Part shown: in pieces, positions 7,980 to 16,425 of the stretch
How positions within the stretch are numbered: position 1 is the stretch's first letter
Layout of the letters: each line of letters opens with the position of its first letter
Assembly (NCBI RefSeq): GCF_041080655.1
Contig: NZ_CP163525.1
Location: 8,680,001 to 8,744,000, forward strand
Direction: 5' to 3'
Length of the DNA stretch: 64,000 bases
DNA from: Streptomyces sp. CG4
GTDB taxonomy: Bacteria > Actinomycetota > Actinomycetes > Streptomycetales > Streptomycetaceae
Notes under the pieces: generated by a model
Database searches by the model: none
What the model was told of the DNA's origin: nothing
What the model saw: only the letters and a program-made list of their open reading frames with translations
Position numbers and translations under genes: made by a program

Positions 7980-9737
7980 TCAGGACGCCGTGCCGGTCAC
8001 CGAGCTTCCGTACTTCGTCACGTGGTACGTGACGATGGCGCCGCTCCAGAAGTGGAACTTCAGCGTCACCGGCGCGTTGTCGTGCAGCGCCTTCAGGAAG
8101 TCGGACGTCAGGGTGATCCTGCCGCCCGCGTAGTCGGGCGAGAAGGACTGGTTGAACTGCTGGTACGGGGTCCAGTCGGCCGGTCCGGCGTTGCTGCCGT
8201 CGGCGTACGTGGCCTCCATGGTCGCCAGCACGTCACCGCGGTACTGCGTGGGAAGGGCGAACGAGGCGCTCGTGCCCGTGGTGCTCGACAGCACCGGGGC
8301 GTCGTAGGTGATGACGTCGATGTTCCAGGGCAGCCCGCGGGAGAACCGGGCCTGGAGCGTTGCGTTCACCCCGTACGCGCGGTTGCCGGTCAGCCGGGTC
8401 AGTGCGGTGGCCGTGAGGGTGAGCCGGTCGCCGGACACGGTGTAGTCCCGTCCCGAGACCAGCTTCTTGGTGCCCTGCCACAGGCCCCGGAAGGTGGTGC
8501 CGTTCGGGCTCAGGGTGAGGGACTGGGCCGTGATCGGGGTCGACTTCGCTACGAAGACCTTGTCGAAGGAGGCGGTACCCGAGCGGGTGGTCCAGCTCGA
8601 CTTGATCCAGGCGAACAGGGCGGGGTCACGCCACTTGAGGGTGGAGCGGTTCAGGTAGGAGAAGGGGTCCCACAGGGCGGTGGTGACCCCCGCGACCCCC
8701 GCCTGGTATCCAAGCTGCTCCAGGTACTTCAGTCCCTCACCCCGCTCGATGGGGTCGGGATGGTTGTAGTCGGGCCAGCTCAGCGTGCCGTACTCGCCGA
8801 GGTAGACGGGGATTCCCTTGGCGACGAACGTGTCGTGCATCCGGGCGAAGGCGTCGGTCAGGTCCTTCTGGGCGGAGGCGTCGTACCGGGTGCCGCCCGC
8901 GATGTTCACGCTGAACGGGTACGAGCTGTAGTAGTGCACGGTGGCGACCAGGTTGCGGTCGTGCAGTGCCCCGATCGTGGCGGACAGGCCGTCCATGAGG
9001 CTCTGGGAGGGTGTGCAGCCCTGCGTGGGCAGGACGAGCAGGCGGTCGGTGTTCCCGCCGCCCGTGGCGCGGACGATCTTGTGGAAGGAGGTGTTCAGCT
9101 CGTCCAGGAACTGGGTCTTCTGCGCGGGCGTGGCGTGGTTGAACTGCGGCTCGTTGACGCTCTCGAAGAGCAGGGTGCGCGGCTCGTTCCGGAACGTGGT
9201 GGCGATCTGGGTCCAGGAGGCGTCGAAGCGGGCGAGCACCTTGTCGTGGTTGGTGGTCATGTCAGCGATCCACTGCCACGAGTCGTGGTGGACGTTGATC
9301 ACGACGTACAGGCCGTCGGCCAGCGCCCAGTCGACCACCTGCTTGACGCGGTTCATGAACGGGGCGTCGATGGTGTAGGGCGCGGTGGCGGACTGGTGGT
9401 CGGTCCAGGTCACCGGGATGCGGACGCTGCGGAAGCCCTGCGCGCGGATGGTGTCGAACAGGGGCTTGGTGACCGCGGGGTTGCCCCAGGAGGTCTCGTC
9501 CGGGATGGCGTCCAGCGTGTTGCCCAGGTTCCAGCTGGGCTGCATGGCCGCCACGGCGTCCTTGGCGGAGGCCGGAACCCTGACCTGGGTCCGCGCCGGG
9601 TGCGCCGGGCCGTCGTCGGCCGCCGCCATCGTGGTGCCGCTGGTCAGGCCCACGATGGCGAGCAGCGTCAGCAGCAGGGCGGCCAGGCGCCCGGAGCCGC
9701 GGCTGTGGTGGCGTGCGGGGTGCCGTATGTCCTTCAC
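7980..9737 (-). CDS. Secreted GH5 (subfamily 4-like) endoglucanase/xyloglucanase with X2-type domain
   Basis: The chosen GTG at 9737 has an AAAGGAA ribosome site seven bases upstream and gives 585 residues with a signal peptide (LAALLLTLLAIVGL, residues 18-31). The catalytic domain carries WNLGNTLDA and ETSWGNP at 69-87, acid/base Glu196 in SVNEP and nucleophile Glu315 in LGEYG. The WNLGN/ETxWGNP pair is typical of GH5_4, which includes xyloglucanases. A CBM_X2 immunoglobulin-like module covers about 395-580. An in-frame ATG at 9788 overlaps the GH43 stop (ATGA) but lacks a ribosome site. The enzyme would cut the glucan backbone outside the cell. Confidence 0.92.
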   Translation of the reverse strand: MKDIRHPARHHSRGSGRLAALLLTLLAIVGLTSGTTMAAADDGPAHPARTQVRVPASAKDAVAAMQPSWNLGNTLDAIPDETSWGNPAVTKPLFDTIRAQGFRSVRIPVTWTDHQSATAPYTIDAPFMNRVKQVVDWALADGLYVVINVHHDSWQWIADMTTNHDKVLARFDASWTQIATTFRNEPRTLLFESVNEPQFNHATPAQKTQFLDELNTSFHKIVRATGGGNTDRLLVLPTQGCTPSQSLMDGLSATIGALHDRNLVATVHYYSSYPFSVNIAGGTRYDASAQKDLTDAFARMHDTFVAKGIPVYLGEYGTLSWPDYNHPDPIERGEGLKYLEQLGYQAGVAGVTTALWDPFSYLNRSTLKWRDPALFAWIKSSWTTRSGTASFDKVFVAKSTPITAQSLTLSPNGTTFRGLWQGTKKLVSGRDYTVSGDRLTLTATALTRLTGNRAYGVNATLQARFSRGLPWNIDVITYDAPVLSSTTGTSASFALPTQYRGDVLATMEATYADGSNAGPADWTPYQQFNQSFSPDYAGGRITLTSDFLKALHDNAPVTLKFHFWSGAIVTYHVTKYGSSVTGTAS

Positions 9738-9784
9738 CTGTCGTTCCTTTCGCTCGGTTGTCGGGCTGGTGGTCGGGTCGGTCG

Positions 9785-11284
9785 TCATGGTCTGAGGGGC
9801 TCGTAGTCGAACCAGTCGAAGTGGACGGTGCCGGCCGCGGCGTACATGCCGATGACGCGGCCCGTGAAGCCGCCGGCGACCTCGGTCGACAGATAACGGC
9901 CGTCGAGGGTCGCGAGCACGGTGAAGGTGCCGTCCGGCTGCTCGACGCCGAGGGAGACGACGTCGGGGCCGGTGCGGGCGTCGTGCGGCGGCGGAGGGTC
10001 GGTGATCGTGAGGGCGAGGACCACCGGCCCGTGGGGTACGGCCTGTGCGGCCACCACCGTGCGCAGGGAGCCGACGCGCGCGATCACCCGCACTTCGCGG
10101 CCGGACGCCTCGATCGCGTAGTGGTGCCGCTCGTCCAGCCGCACGGCCAGGCCGCCGGTTCCGTCCGAGGGATCGACCAGGGTCCGTGCGCGGCACGACA
10201 GGTGCTGCTGGCGCCGGCCGGTGAAGACGACGTCGGGTGCGTCGAGGTCGACACCCCGCGCGCGGAGCGTCAGCCATCCGGGGCGCTCCTTCGTGGTGCA
10301 GAGTTCGGCCGGGCGGTCCCGCACGGAGATCCACGACGGGCGCAGTTCGCTCAGGTCGAAGTCGTCCCGCGGCTCCTCGACGGGTCCGGGGACCAGAGGC
10401 CACGGGAGTTCCGGCAGGTCCAGGGCGACCTCGCCGACCACCGGCCAGCCGTCCACCCAGGTCACGGGCGCCAGGAAGGTCTCCCGGCCGAGCACGTGCC
10501 AGCCAGGCGTGCCGCCGCCCGGCCGTACCCCGAGCAGCACCATCCACCACGAGCCGTCGGGCGCCTGGACCAGATCGGCGTGCCCGGTGTTCTGCACGGG
10601 GTGGTCGGTGCCCCGGTGGGTGAGGATCGGGTTGGCCGGGCAGGGCTCGAACGGGCCGCTCGGTGTCAGACCGCGGGCGATCGCCACGCCGTGGCCGCGC
10701 TCGGTTCCCCCCACGGCGATGAGCAGATACCAGTAGTCGCCCATCCGGTACAGGTGCGGCGCCTCCGGGGCTTTGTCACCGGGCACGCCGGACCACAACT
10801 TCCGCGGTGTCCCGTACGTCTCGCCGGTGTGCAGGTCGATGCGGACCTGCGCCACCCCGGCGAAGGTGCACCAGCAGGTGCCCTCCTCGTCCCAGGCCAG
10901 GTCGGGATCGATGCCGGGCACGCCGGGAAGCCGGATGGGGTCCGACCACGGTCCGGCGGGATCGGTGGCGGTGACGACCAGGTTGCCGCCGCCCTCGCTC
11001 ACGTTGGTGACGATCAGCCAGAACCGTCCGTCGTGGTGGCGCAGGGTAGGGGCGTAGATCCCGGCGGAGGACGGCACGTCGGCCGCCAGTCGCAGCTGGC
11101 TCGGCCGGTCCAGGGCGTTGCCGATCTGTGTCCAGTGCACCAGGTCACGGCTGTGGAAGAGGGGTACGCCGGGGAAGTACTCGAAGCTGGAGCAGGCGAG
11201 GTAGTAGTCGTCGCCGACCCGGCAGATGCTGGGGTCGGGGTGGAAACCGGGGATCACGGGGTTGGCGGGGCCGGTGTCTGACAA
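9785..11284 (-). CDS. GH43 family glycoside hydrolase (beta-xylosidase/arabinofuranosidase type)
   Basis: 499 residues without a signal peptide. The five-bladed propeller begins with NPVIPGFHPDPSI (general base Asp17); the pKa-modulating Asp is in the GIDPDLAWD segment, and the acid Glu is probably in KAPEAPHLY. A C-terminal concanavalin-like beta-sandwich (about 320-495, LSELRPSWISVRD onward) marks the two-domain GH43 enzymes that include beta-xylosidases. Intracellular location implies action on imported oligosaccharides. It is third in the five-gene operon, 37 bp downstream of GH36. Confidence 0.9.
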   Translation of the reverse strand: MSDTGPANPVIPGFHPDPSICRVGDDYYLACSSFEYFPGVPLFHSRDLVHWTQIGNALDRPSQLRLAADVPSSAGIYAPTLRHHDGRFWLIVTNVSEGGGNLVVTATDPAGPWSDPIRLPGVPGIDPDLAWDEEGTCWCTFAGVAQVRIDLHTGETYGTPRKLWSGVPGDKAPEAPHLYRMGDYWYLLIAVGGTERGHGVAIARGLTPSGPFEPCPANPILTHRGTDHPVQNTGHADLVQAPDGSWWMVLLGVRPGGGTPGWHVLGRETFLAPVTWVDGWPVVGEVALDLPELPWPLVPGPVEEPRDDFDLSELRPSWISVRDRPAELCTTKERPGWLTLRARGVDLDAPDVVFTGRRQQHLSCRARTLVDPSDGTGGLAVRLDERHHYAIEASGREVRVIARVGSLRTVVAAQAVPHGPVVLALTITDPPPPHDARTGPDVVSLGVEQPDGTFTVLATLDGRYLSTEVAGGFTGRVIGMYAAAGTVHFDWFDYEPLRP

Positions 11285-11321
11285 GGCACCAGGTCCTTTC
11301 GGTATACGGGATGTACGTGGC

Positions 11322-13469
11322 TCAGCCGGATGTTTCGTCTGGAGAGGGCGCCTCGGGGAGGCTGAGCCGGAGCAGCACGGCGGAGGGCACGGTCGGCAGG
11401 GTCACGGTGAGGTGGCCGGTGTCCGGGTGCCAGGCGGTGGTGGCCCGGCTGGTGGAGGGGTAGAGCAGGTCCGCGCGGACGTGTGAGCCGCGCAGGTGCG
11501 GCAGGCGGAGAGTGGCGGAGGTGTCGGTGCCGGGTCGGCGCCAGGCCGTGAGGTAGGTGGTGCTGCCGCTGCGCAGGGCCAGCGCGAGCCAGGGGTCGTC
11601 CCAGGCGGGAAGGCCGAGGGGCCAGCAGGGCACGGCCTGTGCCAGGTCGGCGCGGAGGGCCTTGTATACCGTCACCGCCTCGTGGACGAGGGCGCGGGCC
11701 TCGGGCCGCAGTTCGGGCAGTCGGCCGGAGAGGTGGATACGGCCCAGGAGGGCGTTGGCCATCGTGAACGCGACCTCGTCGAGGGAGTCCTCCGGCTGCG
11801 GGTAGGCCCAGACGGCGCCCTGCTCGGGGGTGACGGCGGTGGGCGCCGAGGCCGCGATGGGCGCGTAGAGCCGGAGGTTCTGCTGGTCACTGGTGGACTG
11901 CACCTGCATCCGGGACAGCAGGGCGTGGTCCCATCGCATGCCGCCGGAGGAGCAGTTCTCCAGCACCAGGTGGGGGTGCCGGTCGAGGATGCCGTCGAGC
12001 CAGTCGAGGTGGGCGCGGTTGTGGCCGAGCAGCCCGGCGCCCGGCGACTCGCCGGGACGGCTGTTGGTCCCGGAACCGGGGTCGATGTTGTGGTCGAGCT
12101 TGAGATAACCGACGCCCCACTCGCCGGCCAGGCGGTCCACCACCCGGTCCAGGTGGGCACGTGCGGCGGGGTGACGGAGGTCCAGGTGGTACCGGCCGCT
12201 CTCCACGACACGGACCCCGTCGCGGCGGAAGAACGCCTCGTCGGGCAGGATCCCGGCCACGGGGCTGTGCACGCCGACCACTTCCGGTTCCAGCCACAGC
12301 CCCGGGACCATGCCGCGTTCGCGGATCCGGTCCAGCACCTCGTGGATGCCCCTCTGGCCGGGGAAGCGCGAGGCGGCCGGTTCCCAGGCGCCGACGGTGG
12401 TCCACCAGCCGCCGTCACCGTCGTCGTACCAGCCGGCGTCGATGACGAAGTACTCGGCGCCGGCCTCGGCCGCCGCGTCGACCAACGGCAGGAGTTTCTC
12501 GGTGGTGGGGTCTCCCATCAGGCAGTTCATGTAGTCGTTGAAGATGACGGGCAGTCGCCTGTGGTCGGGATGCGGGCGGCGCAGGGCGCGCCGGTAGCGG
12601 GTCAGTGCGGCGAACGCGGCGTCCGGTCCGCCGTCGGCGCTGAACGCCACAGCGGCGGGTACGGCGCTGAAGGACGCCCCGGGTGCCAGGGCATGCCGCC
12701 AGCCGTGGTGCGTGTCGGTCGGCCCGAACAGTGCCGTGTACGCCGCGCCGTGGCGTTCGCCGCACTCCCAACGCCAGCCGCCGCTGTGCTCGATCTGCCA
12801 CACCCAGGTGCGGCCGGAGTGGCGGTCCGTCAGTCCACCCATGGGCAGATGACCACAGCTGGACCAACTGCCCTGCCCGGTCAGGGCGAACCCTCCTTTG
12901 CCGTTGCCGAAGTGCACGCGTCCGCTCAGGACGGGCGAGGTCAGGCGCATCGGACGGCGCTGCCACCGGCATTCGGCGAGCCAGTCGTTGTCCGCCCACA
13001 GCAGGTCCGCGGCGTCGATGGCCGCCGGACCTTCCGCGGTCAGGCGGCCCACGACGAGAGAGCCGACCGACTCCAGGAACAGTGTCTCGCGTCCTTCGTT
13101 GCGCAGGGTCACCTTGCCGCGCACGACGGGCACACCGTCGGGCGAACGGTATGTCACGTCAGCGGCCAACCCGGTCTCCGGATCGTGGAGTTGGACGGTC
13201 AGTGTGTGCCAGTCGCCCTCGCGCGCCGTGTGGTGGGACCGGTGGCGCAGCCGCCCGCCGATCGTGGTGTCGACGAGGCGGTTGCCCGACCAGCCGCGGC
13301 CGTGCCCCGCGGCCGTCACCTCCACCAGGGGCAGGGAGGCGACGGGGCTCGCGTCCCCGTTGGCGGGCGGCCCGAGGTGGGTCAGGTGGGGACTGCCGTC
13401 CTCGTCGAGGTCGATCCGGAGCCCAAGGGCGTGGTGCCCCCAGCGGATCGTGTGCTGTTCCTCGGTCAT
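11322..13469 (-). CDS. Alpha-galactosidase (GH36)
   Basis: 715 residues, cytoplasmic. An N-terminal beta-supersandwich (1-300) is followed by a (beta/alpha)8 barrel with FVIDAGWYDD, LWLEPEVVG and YLKLDHN, where the Asp near 459 is the expected nucleophile. ENCSSGGMRWD and STSDQQN near 527 (acid/base Asp) are present, all hallmarks of bacterial GH36 enzymes. A small C-terminal beta domain completes the usual length. The enzyme should release alpha-linked galactose from imported oligosaccharides. It is second in the operon, 15 bp after the GH42 gene, with a start near a GAGAGGCC ribosome site. Confidence 0.94.
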   Translation of the reverse strand: MTEEQHTIRWGHHALGLRIDLDEDGSPHLTHLGPPANGDASPVASLPLVEVTAAGHGRGWSGNRLVDTTIGGRLRHRSHHTAREGDWHTLTVQLHDPETGLAADVTYRSPDGVPVVRGKVTLRNEGRETLFLESVGSLVVGRLTAEGPAAIDAADLLWADNDWLAECRWQRRPMRLTSPVLSGRVHFGNGKGGFALTGQGSWSSCGHLPMGGLTDRHSGRTWVWQIEHSGGWRWECGERHGAAYTALFGPTDTHHGWRHALAPGASFSAVPAAVAFSADGGPDAAFAALTRYRRALRRPHPDHRRLPVIFNDYMNCLMGDPTTEKLLPLVDAAAEAGAEYFVIDAGWYDDGDGGWWTTVGAWEPAASRFPGQRGIHEVLDRIRERGMVPGLWLEPEVVGVHSPVAGILPDEAFFRRDGVRVVESGRYHLDLRHPAARAHLDRVVDRLAGEWGVGYLKLDHNIDPGSGTNSRPGESPGAGLLGHNRAHLDWLDGILDRHPHLVLENCSSGGMRWDHALLSRMQVQSTSDQQNLRLYAPIAASAPTAVTPEQGAVWAYPQPEDSLDEVAFTMANALLGRIHLSGRLPELRPEARALVHEAVTVYKALRADLAQAVPCWPLGLPAWDDPWLALALRSGSTTYLTAWRRPGTDTSATLRLPHLRGSHVRADLLYPSTSRATTAWHPDTGHLTVTLPTVPSAVLLRLSLPEAPSPDETSG

Positions 13470-13484
13470 GGTGGCCTCTCGGAG

Positions 13485-15470
13485 TCAGGTCCTGCGCAGC
13501 ACCGCGCAACCACCGGGGGCCAGCTCGTGGACCGTGGCGCCGGTGAGCAGGTCGTGAGCGGTATCCGGCAGCGGCACGGTGTCCGCGCGGTGGTTGAGCA
13601 GGAACTGCCAGCGACGGCCGTCGGACGCGTGCCGGGTGACGGCTTCGACACCGCCCGGCAGACCCGGCAACTCCGGCTCGACACCAGCCTCCTGCAGCAG
13701 TCGACGGACCAGAGCGCCGTAGTCGGCGTCATCGAGGCGGGTGGAGACGTACCAGCCCTGTCCGGTTCCGAAGCGGTGCCGGGTCAGTGCCGGGCTTTCG
13801 GTGAGCATGCCGTGGGTGTAGGTGGCGAGCGTCTCGGCGCCCTCGCTGCGCAGGGACTCGCTCCATACCGAGCCGTGCGAGCCGTCCGACAGGGCGATCC
13901 GCTCATCCGTCCGCAGCGGGCGGTGCTCCTCGACACGGATGCCCAGGGCCTCGCGCAGCGGCCCTGCGGGATAGCCGCCGAGCCGGGCGTGCATGCGGTC
14001 GTCGACGCATCCGTTCGCGTGCTGGACGAGGAGCGTCCCGCCGCCGGCGACGTAGCGGCGCAGGTTCTCGGCGCCCGCGTCGGACAGGAGGAACAGGGCC
14101 GGCGCGACGACGAGCGCGTAGCGGCTCAACTCGTGCTCGGCATGGGCGAAGTCGACCGTCACGCCGGCGTCCCACAACGCCCGATGCGCCCGGCTCAGCT
14201 CCCCGTGGTAACCGAGGCCGGCGGAGGGCAGGCCGTCAACGCTCAGGGCCCACCAGGCGTCCGCGTCGTGCAGGACGGCCACGGACGCGTCGACCGTGGA
14301 ACCCGCCAGCTCGCCGAGCCGGGCGATCGCCTCGCCGGTCCGGGTGACCTCGCGGAAGATACGGCTGTCGGGGCCCGCGTGCGGGACCATCGCCGAGTGC
14401 CATGTCTCGGCACCGGCCCGGGACTGCCGCCACTGGAAGAAGAGCGCGCCCTCCGAACCGCGCGCGATGTGGCCGAGGGTGTGGCGCAGGATCTCCCCGG
14501 GCTCCTTGCCCAGCACCCGGCCACTGTCGTAGACGGTGTTGGTGCCCTGTTCCATGAGCAGCCATGGGCGGCCGCCGCCCAGGGAACGGACGCGGTCGGC
14601 GTGGAAGGCGGCGTCGGCGGCGGCGTCCAGGCCCGGCGCCCCCGGGTAGTGATCGGAGGTGACCACGTCGAGCTCGCGGGCCAGGGCCCACAGGTCCAGG
14701 TTCTGGTAGGCGGGCAGCATCAGGTTGGTCGTCACCGGCCGGTCGCTGTGCGCGCGGATCGCGTCGCGCTGCTCGCGGTAGGCGGCGACGGTCTCGTCGG
14801 ACCAGAAGCGGCGGAAGTCCAGGCTCTGGCCCGGGTTCTTGTGCCACTGCGTCGCGCGTGGCGGCAGCACCTGTTCCCAAGAGGTGTAGCGCTGGCTCCA
14901 GAAGGACGTTCCCCAGGCCTCGTTGAGGGCGTCCAGTGAGCCGTGGTGGGCGCGCAGCCATACCCGGAAGGCCGCCGCCGCGTGCTCGCAGTGGCAGAGG
15001 GTGGCGTACTCGTTGTGCACGTGCCACAGCGCGAGGGCCGGGTGGTCGCCGTACCGTTCGGCGAGGGCCGAGGCGATCCTGCGGGCCGCGTTCCGGTAGG
15101 CGGGTGCGGCCAGGCAGTAGGTGTCGCGGCTGCCGTGGGTCAGACGGGTGCCGTCGGGTGTGACCGGGAGCGCGTCGGGGTGGGCGAGGGTGAACCAGGG
15201 CGGCGGGGAGGCCGTCGGTGTGGCGAGGTCGACGGCCACGCCGTTCGCGTGCAGGCGCTCCAGGTGGGCGTCGAGCCAGGCGAAGTCGTAGCGTCCCTCC
15301 TCCGGTTCGAGCAGGGCCCAGGAGAAGACGCCCACGGTGACCAGGTTGACCCCGGCCCGGCGCATGAGTGCGTCGTCCTCCTTCCAGACCGGCTCGTCCC
15401 ATTGCCCGGGGTTGTAGTCCCCGCCGAAGGCGAGCCCGCCCAGACGGCCGGTGATGATGCGAGTCGTCAT
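13485..15470 (-). CDS. Beta-galactosidase (GH42)
   Basis: 661 residues matching the full length of GH42 enzymes. The protein has GGDYNPGQWDE at 16-26, acid/base Glu154 in WHVHNEYA, nucleophile Glu307 in WLLMEQGT, the trimerisation domain (about 390-600) and a short C-terminal beta domain. No signal peptide is seen, so it acts inside the cell. Galactose-capped xyloglucan side chains would be a fitting substrate given the fucosidase and xylosidase nearby, but GH42 enzymes also act on galactan oligomers. It is the first gene of the five-gene minus-strand operon, so its promoter must lie in 15471-15600. Confidence 0.94.
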   Translation of the reverse strand: MTTRIITGRLGGLAFGGDYNPGQWDEPVWKEDDALMRRAGVNLVTVGVFSWALLEPEEGRYDFAWLDAHLERLHANGVAVDLATPTASPPPWFTLAHPDALPVTPDGTRLTHGSRDTYCLAAPAYRNAARRIASALAERYGDHPALALWHVHNEYATLCHCEHAAAAFRVWLRAHHGSLDALNEAWGTSFWSQRYTSWEQVLPPRATQWHKNPGQSLDFRRFWSDETVAAYREQRDAIRAHSDRPVTTNLMLPAYQNLDLWALARELDVVTSDHYPGAPGLDAAADAAFHADRVRSLGGGRPWLLMEQGTNTVYDSGRVLGKEPGEILRHTLGHIARGSEGALFFQWRQSRAGAETWHSAMVPHAGPDSRIFREVTRTGEAIARLGELAGSTVDASVAVLHDADAWWALSVDGLPSAGLGYHGELSRAHRALWDAGVTVDFAHAEHELSRYALVVAPALFLLSDAGAENLRRYVAGGGTLLVQHANGCVDDRMHARLGGYPAGPLREALGIRVEEHRPLRTDERIALSDGSHGSVWSESLRSEGAETLATYTHGMLTESPALTRHRFGTGQGWYVSTRLDDADYGALVRRLLQEAGVEPELPGLPGGVEAVTRHASDGRRWQFLLNHRADTVPLPDTAHDLLTGATVHELAPGGCAVLRRT

Positions 15471-15584
15471 GACGGTTCCTCAGGTGCGCGGAGTCGTGTC
15501 GTGCTCTGGCGGGTGGCAGGCCTCGGTGCCGCCAGGAGGTGGAGGCCGGCGGCCGTCGTGGCCGTGGTGGGGGAGCGGTCCCTG

Positions 15585-16214
15585 TCACGCGGCGGGGAGG
15601 GGCGAGCGGGACCGCTCCCGGTCCGGGGATGTGCCTTCGGCGCGGTACGGGTTCAGCCCGTGACGGTGCCGGTGCGCACGCCGGTGCGGAAGTGCTGGAA
15701 GTTCCTCGGTCTGCTGGGGCTTCAGCCGTGCGTCGAGGTAGTTGTAGATGCTGGTGGACACGCCCATGAAGGTGCGAGGTGTGCTCTTGCCGTCGGCCCT
15801 TCCACTGCGGGGGGGGGCACGTCCGTGATGCCCTTCGGCTCCAGGATGTCCTGCCGGCAGAACACGGCGCCGGTGACGAGAACCTGCTGGCGGAGCGGGT
15901 ATGCCGGACGGATACGGCGTCAAGTTCGCGGGCTGCGTCCCGGCCGGCTCGCCGACGTTGAAATGGGAGCACCACCAGTAGGAGTTGCCGGGCGTCGGCC
16001 CGCCGTCGCTGCCCGGCACCGAGGCGATGTCCGGTGCCACGGGCGTACCCGGCACATGGTCCGGCAGCGCCGCCTTCAGACCCGCCTTCGTGTTCGTACC
16101 CGTGTGTCGCTGTCCGCCACCCCCGTGGGCGGACGGCAACGGAGCCAGTGCGGCCACTCCCGGGAACGAGGCGGCTGCGCCGACGAAGCTTCTGGGGTTC
16201 AACGCGTGTGGCAT
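15585..16214 (-). pseudogene. Decayed secreted protein gene of unknown family
   Basis: The reading frame starts at an ATG behind GGAGGGA and shows a weak signal-like N-terminus, then a credible protein segment (GNSYWWCSHFNVGE). After about residue 110 the coding-like signal moves to another frame, giving VLVTGAVFCRQDILEPKG from about 15890 to 15820. It returns to the first frame after a run of nine G at 15809-15817 (STPRTFMGVSTSIYNYL). Two compensating frameshifts, one at the homopolymer, suggest a pseudogene or a sequencing error at the G-run. I do not recognise the family. It is convergent with nothing and shares its 5' region with the operator at 16244. Confidence 0.45.
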
Positions 16215-16243
16215 GGTGGCGGCTCCTTCCCTCCGGGAGTGTC

Positions 16244-16253
16244 GAAGCGCTTC
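16244..16253. promoter_or_regulatory. LacI-family operator-like palindrome
   Basis: GAAGCGCTTC is a perfect 10-bp palindrome with the central CG of LacI/CebR-type sugar operators. It lies 30 bp upstream of the minus-strand decayed gene and about 170 bp upstream of the plus-strand GH3/GH1 gene. A related imperfect copy (GAAGCG at 16356-16361, CGCTTC at 16368-16373) lies just after a TTGACA (16334-16339), consistent with repression of the plus-strand operon by a sugar-responsive regulator encoded elsewhere. Confidence 0.5.
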
Positions 16254-16333
16254 ACTCGATACGCGAAGTTAACGGAAATGTTTTATGCGAAACAAGAGTG
16301 CGAACCGAAAGAGAGGTTCTTTTCGCAGGTCCA

Positions 16334-16373
16334 TTGACAGTCGGTCATGACGATGGAAGCGTCGATGCGCTTC
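16334..16373 (+). promoter_or_regulatory. Putative promoter with overlapping operator for the GH3/GH1-GH31 operon
   Basis: TTGACA at 16334-16339 is a good -35 hexamer. The region where the -10 would fall is occupied by the split inverted repeat GAAGCG/CGCTTC (16356-16373). The downstream coding start is a GTG at 16426. This is inference from sequence pattern only. Confidence 0.35.
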
Positions 16374-16425
16374 GACATTTTCCCTTCACCCGACATCCAC
16401 TCTCGCCTGTTGAGGGGTCTGACTC

